This document shows, one piece after another, positions 8,805 to 17,571 of a DNA stretch of 64,000 nucleotides. The notes below the pieces were generated by a model that saw nothing but the letters and a program-made list of their open reading frames with translations, made no database searches and had not been told where the DNA came from. Position 1 is the stretch's first letter, and each line of letters opens with the position of its first letter. A program made the position numbers and the translations under genes. Source of the DNA: Winogradskyella sediminis (GTDB taxonomy: Bacteria; Bacteroidota; Bacteroidia; Flavobacteriales; Flavobacteriaceae); the NCBI RefSeq assembly GCF_003387355.1, contig NZ_QUNH01000001.1:1659510-1723509 (forward strand), read 5' to 3'.

Positions 8805-9893
8805 ATGTTAATGCTAAAAGCTAATAAGAAAAAGATCTGTATTGTGGTGTCCTCCTTAGGTAAAGGTGGAGCAGAGCGCTCTTCTGGCTTATTATCTCAG
8901 ATACTTTATAATACTGGTTATGATGTCCATGTTGTGAGTGTACTAAATGATATTGAGTTTCCTTTTAAAGGAGAATTACTCAATTTAGGCGAGCTTAAAG
9001 ATTTAAATGACACTTCTTATGGAAGATGGCAACGCTTACGAATTTTGAAAGCCTATTTAAAAACTCATAATTTTGATTATATTATAGATAACAGAACACG
9101 AATTGGTTTTATAAAAGAATATGTAATCTCTCAATTTATTTTTAATCCTAAAAAAACGATTTATTGTGTTCGAAGTTATAACGTGAACTTATACATCAAT
9201 CCTAATCGATTTTTAGGAAAACTAATTTATAGTAACGCCTATAAAATTGTTGGTGTTTCTAAACTTATTGCCCACAAAATAAAGGAAGATTATGGGTTGA
9301 ATAATGTTACTTCTATTTACAATGCTATTAATATTAATACTGAAACCGCAGAAACAGAAGTTAGTGAGAATTATATCTTATTTTTTGGACGTTTAGATGA
9401 CGATGTAAAAAATATTTCATTGTTGCTAGATGGGTATTCAAAATCAAATTTACCAAGTCAAAATATTAAACTTAAAATTTTAGGAGATGGTAAAGATTTA
9501 GAAAGCTTAAAAAGCAAAACTGAAGATCTTAATTTAACCTCTTCGGTAGAGTTTTTGGGTTACAATCCTAATCCCACTATAGTAGTTAAATCGGCATTAT
9601 TTACAGTGTTAACGAGTAAATATGAAGGTTTTCCTAGGGCTATTATTGAGTCTTTAGCATTGGGAACTCCGGTAATTTCTGTAGATTGTAAATCTGGTCC
9701 TAATGAAATTATCCAAAATAATCACAATGGTCTTTTGATAGAAAATTACAATTCAGATGCATTGGCAATTGCTATAAACCGCCTTTTTGAAGATAAAGAT
9801 TTATACTTGCATTGTAAACAGAATTCTAAATCTAGTGTCTCTCATTTCTCACAAGAGAATATAGCAGCACAATGGCGAACAATTTTAAAGTAA
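8805..9893 (+). CDS. Family 4 glycosyltransferase
   Basis: Protein of 362 residues with typical GT4 features. SSLGKGGAERSSGLL near the N-terminus is the acceptor loop, and the C-terminal EGFPRAIIESLALGTPVIS carries the EX7E nucleotide-sugar motif. It should act at the inner face of the membrane in assembly of a surface glycan. A second ATG lies two codons downstream. TACATTTG at 8785-8792 resembles a Bacteroidota -7 box. The FdtA-type gene follows 9 bp later, so these two form a short operon. Confidence 0.87.
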   Translation: MLMLKANKKKICIVVSSLGKGGAERSSGLLSQILYNTGYDVHVVSVLNDIEFPFKGELLNLGELKDLNDTSYGRWQRLRILKAYLKTHNFDYIIDNRTRIGFIKEYVISQFIFNPKKTIYCVRSYNVNLYINPNRFLGKLIYSNAYKIVGVSKLIAHKIKEDYGLNNVTSIYNAININTETAETEVSENYILFFGRLDDDVKNISLLLDGYSKSNLPSQNIKLKILGDGKDLESLKSKTEDLNLTSSVEFLGYNPNPTIVVKSALFTVLTSKYEGFPRAIIESLALGTPVISVDCKSGPNEIIQNNHNGLLIENYNSDALAIAINRLFEDKDLYLHCKQNSKSSVSHFSQENIAAQWRTILK

Positions 9894-9902
9894 AAAAGAC
9901 AG

Positions 9903-10310
9903 ATGAGTACTCTAAGTAACGTGAAATTAATAGGTATTCCTAAAATGCATGATGAACGTGGTTTTTTAGCGGTTATAGAAAAGAACACCATTCCATTTGC
10001 CATAAAACGGGTGTATTATTTGTATGATGTACCTAGTGATAGTTATAGAGGTGGACATGCACATAAGGAACAACATTCCGTAATTATAGCATTAAGCGGA
10101 AGTTTTGAAGTGCTAGTAGATGATGGTAAAACAAAAAAGCGAATTATGCTTAATAAACCTAATTTAGGGTTGTTAATACCAACACAGATCTGGCGCGAAA
10201 TAGATAATTTTTCTTCTGGTGCTGTGTGCTTGGTTTTAGCATCTACAGAATATAATGAAGCTGAATATATAAGAGATTACGATGATTTTAAAAATCAGTG
10301 CTTAGGGTAA
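9903..10310 (+). CDS. FdtA/QdtA-type sugar 3,4-ketoisomerase (cupin)
   Basis: Small cupin protein of 135 residues. The family converts dTDP-4-keto-6-deoxyglucose to the 3-keto isomer used for Fuc3N or Qui3N. Diagnostic stretches are HDERGFLAVIEK, IKRVYYLYDVP, and the cupin metal/substrate motif GGHAHKEQHSVIIALSGSFEV. Together with the aminotransferase at 3016 it makes two of the three enzymes of the dTDP-3-amino-3,6-dideoxyhexose route. A left-handed beta-helix FdtC/QdtC acetyltransferase is not in the window. The 3' end overlaps the convergent glycosyltransferase by 16 bp. Confidence 0.87.
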   Translation: MSTLSNVKLIGIPKMHDERGFLAVIEKNTIPFAIKRVYYLYDVPSDSYRGGHAHKEQHSVIIALSGSFEVLVDDGKTKKRIMLNKPNLGLLIPTQIWREIDNFSSGAVCLVLASTEYNEAEYIRDYDDFKNQCLG

Positions 10311-11215
10311 ATTAAGCGTTCACCTTTTAAAGATTGTAATTTTATTAAGAGCTGAATTAACCATTTAGGTGATTTAAGAAGCATGCGTTGTTTAACACTA
10401 ATATTATTAAGATCTAAATGAGAAGTGTAATATAAAAAATGCTTATTATCATTTTTTAATTTACTTAATATAGCCAATGAGTACCTATTACGATCCAGAA
10501 AACCTTTTAAAGAGCTATTGGTTTTTTCTTGTTCAAAATAAGCATCAAAATTTGGTTTTTTTTCTAAATCAAAATTTGTATTCGATAGACTATAAATATC
10601 ATGATGATAATAAGCCAAAAGCTTATTAATAAATAGGATTTGAAAATGAAGTCCCAATCTAATCCACATGTCAGTATCTTCACCAGTAAGAAGTGACGTA
10701 TTAAAAAAACCACTTTTTTCTATAACAGAGATGTTAAAAACAACACTAGAACTTGTAAGAAGTGTGTATTTCTGGCTGGCTTTAAAATAATCATAAACAC
10801 CGTAAAGTTCAGTTTGCTTGAAGCTATACGGCACAGAAATAACTTTGTTCTCATATTTTTGAGCTATGGCAGCCGTGAAAATTTTTAGGTCGGGGAATTT
10901 ACGGATAGCATCAAACATGTATTGCAAGTAAGTTGTTTCCCAAGTATCGTCGCCATCTAATAATGCAATATAGTCTGATGCTGCTTTTTTTATCCCTGTG
11001 TTCCGGGCATTAGAAGCACCTTGATTACTTATAGAAAATAATTTTATACGATGGTCTTTAAAACTATTTATTATTGCCTCACTTTTATCTGTAGAACCAT
11101 CGTTAACGACTATAATTTCAAAATCCTGAAAGGTTTGATTTAAAACACTCTGAATGGTCTGAGCAATGAGTTCTTCTTTATTATAAACGGATATGATTAC
11201 TGAGAAAAAAGACAT
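10295..11215 (-). CDS. Family 2 glycosyltransferase (copy 1)
   Basis: GT-A enzyme of 306 residues beginning SFFSVIISVYNKEELIAQTIQSVL. It has VNDGSTDKSEAI and the metal-binding DGDDTW motif near residue 90. An upstream TTG at 11239 would lie inside the previous gene. ATG 11215 is preferred because it overlaps the upstream stop as TAATG, a translational coupling arrangement. It probably adds a sugar to the lipid-linked oligosaccharide. The C-terminal third is variable, as usual in this family. Confidence 0.86.
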   Translation of the reverse strand: MSFFSVIISVYNKEELIAQTIQSVLNQTFQDFEIIVVNDGSTDKSEAIINSFKDHRIKLFSISNQGASNARNTGIKKAASDYIALLDGDDTWETTYLQYMFDAIRKFPDLKIFTAAIAQKYENKVISVPYSFKQTELYGVYDYFKASQKYTLLTSSSVVFNISVIEKSGFFNTSLLTGEDTDMWIRLGLHFQILFINKLLAYYHHDIYSLSNTNFDLEKKPNFDAYFEQEKTNSSLKGFLDRNRYSLAILSKLKNDNKHFLYYTSHLDLNNISVKQRMLLKSPKWLIQLLIKLQSLKGERLIYPKH

Positions 11216-12111
11216 TATTGTTTTGAGTTTATAGTGCAATAATAACTTAATCTGTACAAGTCAAATATTAAAAGTGAAGGATTTTTACCTAGCAGATTTC
11301 TCTTAAATATACGATTATATTTACGATAAATAAATGATAATAATTTTGAAATAGGACTATTTTCTATTTGAGAATACAGTTTTGTAATTCGGGTGTAATG
11401 CGCAGGTAATAAACCTTGTTTAACAAATAAATCTATAGCTTCTACTGCTTCTAAAGATTTCTTTAAAAATGTTTTACTGTCTTCTAAGCCAAGATGATAA
11501 ACTGTATTGTCAATATGTTCAATCTTAATGTTAGAGGTTTTTAAATCGTAAGAAAATAGTGTGTCTTCATGCCGTAAGTTGGGAATAGATTCATTAAACC
11601 GAACGATGTTAAATACATCCTTATGTATTAGGAAATTTAGCGTTAAAAAACTCAAATATGTGTTACTGTATCTCACCTCTGCCGATAAGGCTTCTCTTTC
11701 TCGACCGTAAGTCCAGCGTAACATTTGTGAAGCGGATACAGTTTGATCTTGGTATAAAATACCACCATAAATAATTTGAGAACGTGCCGTAATTGATTGT
11801 AGGTAGAACGCAATAAAATGGTCGTTTTTTGGTATCACATCGGCATCAAGAAAAAGACACCAATCGTATTTGGCATCTTTAGCCAACTTATTCCTAATAG
11901 CGCTTCGTCCAATATTTTTTTGCAGAATATGATACTCAGAATGTGAAAAAGTATTTATAATATTATTATCCTTCTGAAATTTAATATCATTAGAACAGTC
12001 GTCATAACACAATATTTCAAAAGGAACGTCTGATATAATTAATTGCTTATGTACTACGGAAACGAGTTCTGAAACATTATAATTATAAACAGGTATTAAT
12101 ACAGAAATCAT
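11215..12111 (-). CDS. Family 2 glycosyltransferase (copy 2)
   Basis: GT-A fold protein of 298 residues starting MISVLIPVYNYNVSELV, with YDDCSND and the DxD motif in LFLDADVIPKND. ILQKNIGRSAIRN is the usual donor-site block. It is the first gene of a two-gene minus-strand unit coupled to the next glycosyltransferase through a TAATG overlap. The exact sugar and linkage cannot be inferred. Confidence 0.86.
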   Translation of the reverse strand: MISVLIPVYNYNVSELVSVVHKQLIISDVPFEILCYDDCSNDIKFQKDNNIINTFSHSEYHILQKNIGRSAIRNKLAKDAKYDWCLFLDADVIPKNDHFIAFYLQSITARSQIIYGGILYQDQTVSASQMLRWTYGREREALSAEVRYSNTYLSFLTLNFLIHKDVFNIVRFNESIPNLRHEDTLFSYDLKTSNIKIEHIDNTVYHLGLEDSKTFLKKSLEAVEAIDLFVKQGLLPAHYTRITKLYSQIENSPISKLLSFIYRKYNRIFKRNLLGKNPSLLIFDLYRLSYYCTINSKQ

Positions 12112-12160
12112 AAGGTTTTACAAAGGTTAACAAAGCACTTAAGAGTGTTATATTAAGGGT

Positions 12161-12844
12161 TTAACTCTTACGTTGTACCACTTCAAACACTTTGTTTTCG
12201 TCGCATTTTAAGGTTTTGCTCGGATATTTTAAAAGTAAAGCATAATCGTGCGTAGCCATTAAAATGGTATTTCCATTTTTATTAATGTCTTGCAAGACTT
12301 CCATAACTTCCACACTGGTTTGTGGATCTAAATTTCCGGTTGGCTCATCGGCTAATATCAATTCAGGATCATTTAACAAAGCACGAGCAATAGCAATACG
12401 CTGTTGTTCTCCGCCAGAGAGCTCATGAGGGTATTTAAAACCTTTAGTTTTCATTGCGACCTTGTCTAGCACAACTTCAATTCGATCTTTAATACGGTTT
12501 TTTTCTTTCCAGCCTGTGGCCTTTAGCACAAACTCTAAATTGCCATTAATAGTTCGATCGGGAAGTAATTTAAAATCTTGAAACACGATGCCCAATTTTC
12601 GTCTTAAAAACGGAATGTCTTTCTCCTTCATGGTTTTTAAGTTGAAATCTACAATAGAACCTTCACCTTCAGTTAACTGTAAATCACCATAAAGTGTTTT
12701 CATAAAACTACTTTTTCCGCTTCCAGTTTTACCAATAAGATAGACGAAATCGCCTTTTTTCATTTCAAAATTCACCTTAGAAAGTACCATACTATCTCCT
12801 TGATAAATCGTAGCATCTCTAAGTTCTAAAACTGTTTCAGACAT
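12161..12844 (-). CDS. ftsE: Cell-division ABC ATPase FtsE-like
   Basis: ABC ATP-binding protein of 227 residues: Walker A GKTGSGKSS, Q-loop VFQDFKLLPDRTINGN, signature LSGGEQQRIAIARAL, Walker B LILADEPTGNLDP and H-loop ATHDY. The FQDFKLLPDR segment is typical of FtsE, which with FtsX links cytokinesis to peptidoglycan hydrolase activation. No ftsX is adjacent. It sits between trpB and the glycan cluster at the place where trpA would be expected. A MacB-type role is less likely but not excluded. Confidence 0.83.
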   Translation of the reverse strand: MSETVLELRDATIYQGDSMVLSKVNFEMKKGDFVYLIGKTGSGKSSFMKTLYGDLQLTEGEGSIVDFNLKTMKEKDIPFLRRKLGIVFQDFKLLPDRTINGNLEFVLKATGWKEKNRIKDRIEVVLDKVAMKTKGFKYPHELSGGEQQRIAIARALLNDPELILADEPTGNLDPQTSVEVMEVLQDINKNGNTILMATHDYALLLKYPSKTLKCDENKVFEVVQRKS

Positions 12845-12974
12845 ATTATTGTTATAAATAATTTGGTAATTGTAAATGTATTGCTAATAAACCAAATTCC
12901 AAAAACTAAATTCTAAATTCCGATTGTTAATATTTCATTGTGAAGCTTTAACTTCGATTTCAAGTTTTAGTTAG

Positions 12975-14162
12975 TTACAACTTAAAATAATCAATATAAT
13001 TCTGTAAATCCTTGTCGCCACGACCAGATAAACTAATCACTACCACATCTTCAGGTTTAAAGGTTTTATGTTTAAAAATGGCTAAAGCATGCGAACTTTC
13101 AATGGCAGGAATTATACCTTCTAACTTGGTAAGTTCTAATCCGGCTTGCATGGCTTCATCATCGGTTGCCGAATAAAATTCACCACGACCTGTTTTATAC
13201 AAATGTGAATGTAATGGTCCAACACCAGGATAATCTAATCCTGCTGAAATAGAATAAGGTTCTGTAATTTGTCCATCTTTAGTTTGCATTAACAAGGTTT
13301 TACAACCATGAATGATACCTTCTTTACCCAATACAGAAGTCGCAGCACTTTCACCAGAATGTATACCTTTTCCGGCAGCTTCTACAGCTATAATACCAAC
13401 GTCTTCATGGTTTAGAAAGTGATGATACAATCCTGCCGCATTACTACCTCCACCAATACAAGCCACGACATAATCTGGGTTTTCTCGTCCTTCTTTGTCT
13501 TTTAATTGCCATTTAATTTCTTCTGAAATAACAGATTGAAATTGCGTCACCATGTCTGGATAAGGGTGTGGACCAATAGCAGAACCAATTATGTAATGGG
13601 TGTCCACAGGATTATTAATCCAATCGCGAATAGCTTCATTTGTGGCGTCTTTTAATGTACGACTTCCAGATAATGCTGGGACCACTTTAGCGCCTAACAT
13701 TTTCATTCGAGCTACGTTTGGGGCCTGGCGTGCAATATCAATTTCGCCCATATAAACCACACAATCAATTCCTGTTAAGGCGCAAACTGTTGCGGTTGCT
13801 ACTCCATGCTGTCCGGCACCTGTTTCGGCAATAATTCTGTTTTTACCTAAACGTTTTGCCATCAAAATTTGCCCTATTGTATTGTTGATTTTGTGAGCAC
13901 CTGTATGGTTGAGGTCTTCACGTTTTAAATACACTTTGGTGTTGTATTTTTCCGAAAGACGTTTGGCAAAATATAGAGGAGAAGGGCGACCAACATAATC
14001 TTTTAAAAGTTGATTAAACTCAGCTTGAAAATCGGGTTCAGCCATAACTTTTAAATAGTTTTGACGTAATTCTTCTACATTAGGATAGAGCATTTCTGGA
14101 ATGTATGCTCCACCAAATTCTCCGTAATAACCTTTGTCGTTGATGTTGTACGTGTTTTTCAT
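12975..14162 (-). CDS. trpB: Tryptophan synthase beta chain
   Basis: PLP enzyme of 395 residues that condenses indole with serine to tryptophan. Motifs: GRPSPLYFA near residue 60, the PLP lysine in [28 protein letters not shown] and the phosphate-binding GGGSNAAG. Length is normal for the family. It is the last trp gene of the operon here: the 130 bp after its stop contain no trpA, and the next gene is ftsE-like. TrpB works fully only in an alpha2-beta2 complex, so trpA must be elsewhere. Confidence 0.97.
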   Translation of the reverse strand: MKNTYNINDKGYYGEFGGAYIPEMLYPNVEELRQNYLKVMAEPDFQAEFNQLLKDYVGRPSPLYFAKRLSEKYNTKVYLKREDLNHTGAHKINNTIGQILMAKRLGKNRIIAETGAGQHGVATATVCALTGIDCVVYMGEIDIARQAPNVARMKMLGAKVVPALSGSRTLKDATNEAIRDWINNPVDTHYIIGSAIGPHPYPDMVTQFQSVISEEIKWQLKDKEGRENPDYVVACIGGGSNAAGLYHHFLNHEDVGIIAVEAAGKGIHSGESAATSVLGKEGIIHGCKTLLMQTKDGQITEPYSISAGLDYPGVGPLHSHLYKTGRGEFYSATDDEAMQAGLELTKLEGIIPAIESSHALAIFKHKTFKPEDVVVISLSGRGDKDLQNYIDYFKL

Positions 14163-14170
14163 AAGCCTTG

Positions 14171-14244
14171 GTCATTCCTGCGAAGGCAGGAATCTATTAT
14201 TTTTTTAATTTTCATTGAGCATTCCACATTAGGTGCGGAGTGAC
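14171..14244. repeat. REPIN-like palindromic element A (trpF-trpB)
   Basis: A 74 bp element with ends GTCATTCC and GGAGTGAC. It holds two hairpins, ATTCCTGC-GAAG-GCAGGAAT on the left and a less perfect one around 14220-14244, joined by an AT-rich middle. Its right part overlaps the trpF 3' end: the last six TrpF residues and the stop codon (14229-14231) are encoded inside the palindrome. Confidence 0.85.
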
Positions 14245-14849
14245 AGATGAGTTCTAAACTTTTTTAATTCTTCAATATTCTTTAATCCAGGTTTTATTTC
14301 AAATTTACTGTTTACGTCAAAAGCGTAACAATATTTTGAAGCCGGACTTTGTTTAAATTCTATGATGTTTTCAATTTCGTTAATTCCAATACCACCACTT
14401 AAAAAATAAGGTTTGGTAGATGGGTATTGCTCTAAAATATTCCAGTTGAAGGTGTAACCATTACCTCCTGGTAATTTTCCTTTTGTATCAAACAAAAAGT
14501 AGTCGCAAACCGCTTCATAAGGTTTAAGTACATTAAAATTAAATTCATCTTTAATACTAAATACCTTGATGACTTCAACATCATTTATAGCTGCACAAAA
14601 CTCAGGAGATTCTTGTCCATGAAGTTGAACGGCTTGTAAATTATATTTTTCTATTTTCTCTTTTACAATTTCTAGCTTTTCATCTACAAAGACACCTGTT
14701 TTTTTAATCGATGTTGGAATTTTTGGAATTATTGCATCGAAATTTCTAGCAGATTTATCGTAAAATATAAAGCCCATATAGTTGGGTTGCAGATTTGCAA
14801 CAGCTTCTATATTGTCCTTATATTTCATTCCGCAAATTTTTAGTTTCAT
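14229..14849 (-). CDS. trpF: Phosphoribosylanthranilate isomerase
   Basis: TIM-barrel enzyme of 206 residues converting phosphoribosylanthranilate to CdRP. It begins MKLKICGMKYKDNIEAVA with the catalytic Cys in KICGM. YMGFIFYDKSARNF, VQLHGQESPEFC and FLSGGIGINEIEN follow. A longer frame from a TTG at 14876 is unlikely because ATG 14849 gives the canonical TrpF N-terminus. The C-terminus runs into REPIN-like element A, which supplies the last residues HLSLRT. Confidence 0.95.
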   Translation of the reverse strand: MKLKICGMKYKDNIEAVANLQPNYMGFIFYDKSARNFDAIIPKIPTSIKKTGVFVDEKLEIVKEKIEKYNLQAVQLHGQESPEFCAAINDVEVIKVFSIKDEFNFNVLKPYEAVCDYFLFDTKGKLPGGNGYTFNWNILEQYPSTKPYFLSGGIGINEIENIIEFKQSPASKYCYAFDVNSKFEIKPGLKNIEELKKFRTHLSLRT

Positions 14850-14949
14850 ATATTTCTGTGAAAGCGGGAAACTCAATCTCGCATTCGACTTTTTAACTTA
14901 TTATGTATAAAGACCAGGCAGGTCACTTAACGTTATTTGTTTACTTCTT

Positions 14950-15021
14950 GTCATTCCTGAGAAGGCAGGAATCTATTAGTTTTAATATTCATTGAGGATT
15001 CCGCATCAGGTGCGGAATGAC
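14950..15021. repeat. REPIN-like palindromic element B (trpC-trpF)
   Basis: A 72 bp element closely matching element A. The left hairpin is ATTCCTG...CAGGAAT; the right hairpin ATTCCGCA-TCAGG-TGCGGAAT is perfect. The outer ends GTCATTCC and GGAATGAC are exact inverted repeats. It ends 3 bp short of the trpC stop codon. Confidence 0.88.
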
Positions 15022-15024
15022 AAC

Positions 15025-15810
15025 CTATTTACTTAATTGTTTTATAAATTGAGTCGCACTTGCTCCAGGATAATCCGTTTTCATAAAGTTTTCTCCAATT
15101 AAGAATCCTTTGTAACCATAAGGCTGTAATTCTTTAATGGCTTCTACAGAACTTATGCCACTTTCCGATACTTTTACGAAGTCATCAGGAATTAATGCAC
15201 TTAATTGTTTTGAAATTTCTAAACTGACTTCAAAAGTTTTTAAATTTCTATTATTCACACCTAGCATGTCTAGCGAAGGCATGATAGATTTGTGTAATTC
15301 TTCTTCGTTATGAACTTCTAATAATACATCGAGATTCAGACTTTTGGCTAATTCAGAAAACTGCTTAATCTCTGCTTTAGTTAAGATGGCTGCAATGAGT
15401 AAAATGGCATCAGCACCAATGGCTTTGGCTTCAATAATTTGATATTCATCAATGATAAATTCTTTTCTTAGCAAAGGCAGATCGCTATGTTCTCTAGCAG
15501 TCATTAAGTCGTCCATAGTACCTCCAAAATAAACTTCGTCGGTTAAAATAGACATACCACATACTCCAGCAGTCTCGTAACCGATGGCGACATCCTCAAC
15601 TAAAGCCGTGTCATTAATTACAGACTTGGAAGGTGACTTGCGTTTAAATTCCGCAATAATACCAGTATTACTTGCTCGTAATTTTTCAGACAAAGACCGC
15701 GTTTTCATTTGGAAATACGGGCGCTGTTCATAAACTTGAATAGGAATTAATTCTTTTTTGAGATTAACCTCTTTCCGTTTGTCTATAACTATTTTATCTA
15801 AAATGTTCAT
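15025..15810 (-). CDS. trpC: Indole-3-glycerol phosphate synthase
   Basis: TIM-barrel enzyme of 261 residues that closes the indole ring. It has the substrate-binding EFKRKSPSKS near residue 55, LLRKEFIIDEYQI with a catalytic lysine, LLEVHNEEEL, LGVNNRNLKTF and VSESGISS. It stands alone, not fused to TrpF as in enteric bacteria. Its start overlaps the trpD stop by 4 bp (ATGA), so the two are translationally coupled. Confidence 0.97.
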   Translation of the reverse strand: MNILDKIVIDKRKEVNLKKELIPIQVYEQRPYFQMKTRSLSEKLRASNTGIIAEFKRKSPSKSVINDTALVEDVAIGYETAGVCGMSILTDEVYFGGTMDDLMTAREHSDLPLLRKEFIIDEYQIIEAKAIGADAILLIAAILTKAEIKQFSELAKSLNLDVLLEVHNEEELHKSIMPSLDMLGVNNRNLKTFEVSLEISKQLSALIPDDFVKVSESGISSVEAIKELQPYGYKGFLIGENFMKTDYPGASATQFIKQLSK

Positions 15811-16799
15811 TTGCTTAATTCAATTAGTTTGTCTAAACTTTGTTTTGCTTTTCCGCTTACAAGGGATTCTTTTGCGAGAGCAAATCCTTCTTTATGAGAA
15901 ATTTGTTTGGCTGTTGCAATGGCTAATCCGGCATTAGCACAAACCACTTGATGTTGTGCCTCCGTACCTTGATAATTAATAACACTTTTAAAAATTTCTG
16001 CAGCCATTTTTACACTATTTCCACCAAAGATTTCAGATTGTTGAAATTGATTGACACCTAATTCATGCGGTTCAAATAAGGTTTCTGAGGTATTAGAAAT
16101 CACCTTTGTTTTTCCGGTTAATGAAATTTCATCATAGCCATCTAGGGCATGCACAATGGCATAGTTTTTATCTGATTCTTGATATAAGTAACTGTATAAT
16201 CTCAATAATTCGAGATTAAAAACGCCGACCATTTGGTTTTTTGGAAAAGCAGGATTTACCATAGGACCTAACATATTAAAAAAGGTTTTTACGCCTAATT
16301 CTTTTCGGATTGGTGCTACGTTTTTCATTGCTGGATGAAATAATGGAGCGTGTAAAACACATATTCCAGCTTCGTCAATACTTCGTTTTAAAAAGTCGGT
16401 ATCATTAGTGAATTTAATGCCCAAATATTCCATTACATTTGACGATCCGCACGCTGAAGATACACCGTAATTGCCATGTTTTGTAACATGTACGCCTGCA
16501 CCAGCAGTTACAAAAGAGGATAAGGTTGAAATGTTAAACGTGTCTTTAGCATCACCACCTGTTCCACATAAATCAATGGTATTATAATCTTCAAGATTTA
16601 CTGGAATACAAAGTTCTAATAAGGCATCCCTAAATCCTCGAAGTTCTTCTGTAGTGATACTTCGCATCATATATACGGTTAGGAATGATGCAATTTGACT
16701 TTGGTTATATTTTCCTTCAGAAATGTTGACCAATACGTTTTTGGCTTCTTCACTAGAGATGCTTTCTTGGTTAATGAGTCTGTTTAATAGTTGTTTCAT
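15807..16799 (-). CDS. trpD: Anthranilate phosphoribosyltransferase
   Basis: Enzyme of 330 residues transferring phosphoribose from PRPP to anthranilate. The N-terminal helical domain is followed by the PRPP-binding loop DLCGTGGDAKDTFNIST, then KHGNYGVSSACGSSNVMEYLG, PIRKELGVKTFFNMLGPMVNP and a DEISLTG stretch. It is separate from trpG. The 119 bp before its ATG contain no obvious hairpin element of the type found between other trp genes. Confidence 0.97.
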   Translation of the reverse strand: MKQLLNRLINQESISSEEAKNVLVNISEGKYNQSQIASFLTVYMMRSITTEELRGFRDALLELCIPVNLEDYNTIDLCGTGGDAKDTFNISTLSSFVTAGAGVHVTKHGNYGVSSACGSSNVMEYLGIKFTNDTDFLKRSIDEAGICVLHAPLFHPAMKNVAPIRKELGVKTFFNMLGPMVNPAFPKNQMVGVFNLELLRLYSYLYQESDKNYAIVHALDGYDEISLTGKTKVISNTSETLFEPHELGVNQFQQSEIFGGNSVKMAAEIFKSVINYQGTEAQHQVVCANAGLAIATAKQISHKEGFALAKESLVSGKAKQSLDKLIELSK

Positions 16800-16917
16800 A
16801 TCAATGTTCCGTACAACGGCATATCTTTTTAAATGTAATTTCTATTCTTTTTCTATTGCTGTTTATTTTGCTTTATTCTTAATTTGAGTTTTTTTACAAC
16901 AGCCAATAGCTAATTTT

Positions 16918-17484
16918 TTACTGATTTACCCAGTTTTTTAAAATTTGCTTTCCATCTGGTGTCAATACCGATTCCGGATGATATTGTACACCTTTAACAT
17001 CGTAAACCTTATGTCTTAGTGACATAATTTGGCCGTTGTCGTCAAAAGATGTGGCTTCTAAACAATCTGGTAAATTGGTATTAACTACCCAAGAATGGTA
17101 TCTGCCAACTTCAAAAGTTTTATTAAGTCCATTAAATAGGGGCTCATCATCAACAGAAACGCTTACTTGCGTTGCTACACCATGAAAAACATGATCTAAA
17201 TTTTCTAAGCTGCCACCGAAAACCTCACCAATAGCTTGTTGGCCTAAGCAAACTCCTAGAATACTTTTAGTTGGAGCATAGGTTTTAATAATTTGTTTTA
17301 ATAAACCTGCCTCATCAGGGATTCCAGGTCCTGGAGATAACACAATCTTCTCAAAAGCATTGACTTCTTCTAAAGTTAGTTTATCGTTTCGTTTTACGGT
17401 GACCTCACAATCTAAATCTTCTAAATAATGTACAAGATTGTATGTAAAACTGTCGTAATTGTCTATGACTAATATTTTTTTCAT
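16918..17484 (-). CDS. trpG: Anthranilate synthase glutamine amidotransferase subunit
   Basis: Class I glutamine amidotransferase of 188 residues that supplies ammonia to TrpE. It begins MKKILVIDNYDSFTYNL and has SPGPGIPDEAG, the catalytic Cys in GVCLGQQAIGE and the His/Glu pair in VQYHPESVLT. An upstream ATG at 17502 lies inside REPIN-like element C and would add six residues. ATG 17484 gives the canonical N-terminus. The protein could also serve as PabA for folate synthesis, a known dual use in some bacteria. Confidence 0.95.
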   Translation of the reverse strand: MKKILVIDNYDSFTYNLVHYLEDLDCEVTVKRNDKLTLEEVNAFEKIVLSPGPGIPDEAGLLKQIIKTYAPTKSILGVCLGQQAIGEVFGGSLENLDHVFHGVATQVSVSVDDEPLFNGLNKTFEVGRYHSWVVNTNLPDCLEATSFDDNGQIMSLRHKVYDVKGVQYHPESVLTPDGKQILKNWVNQ

Positions 17485-17490
17485 CTTAAT

Positions 17491-17564
17491 GTTCCCATGC
17501 AAATGGGAATCTTTTTAATTACACTTCAATTTTTTAAATAGATTCCTGCTTATACAGGAATGAC
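17491..17564. repeat. REPIN-like palindromic element C (trpE-trpG)
   Basis: A 74 bp element in the trpE-trpG gap. The left hairpin is TTCCCAT-GCA-AATGGGAA-like. The right hairpin ATTCCTG...CAGGAAT is followed by GAC, so its well-conserved end faces the opposite way from elements A and B. Length and two-hairpin layout match them, with a T/A-rich middle. Confidence 0.78.
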
Positions 17565-17571
17565 AGCTAAT

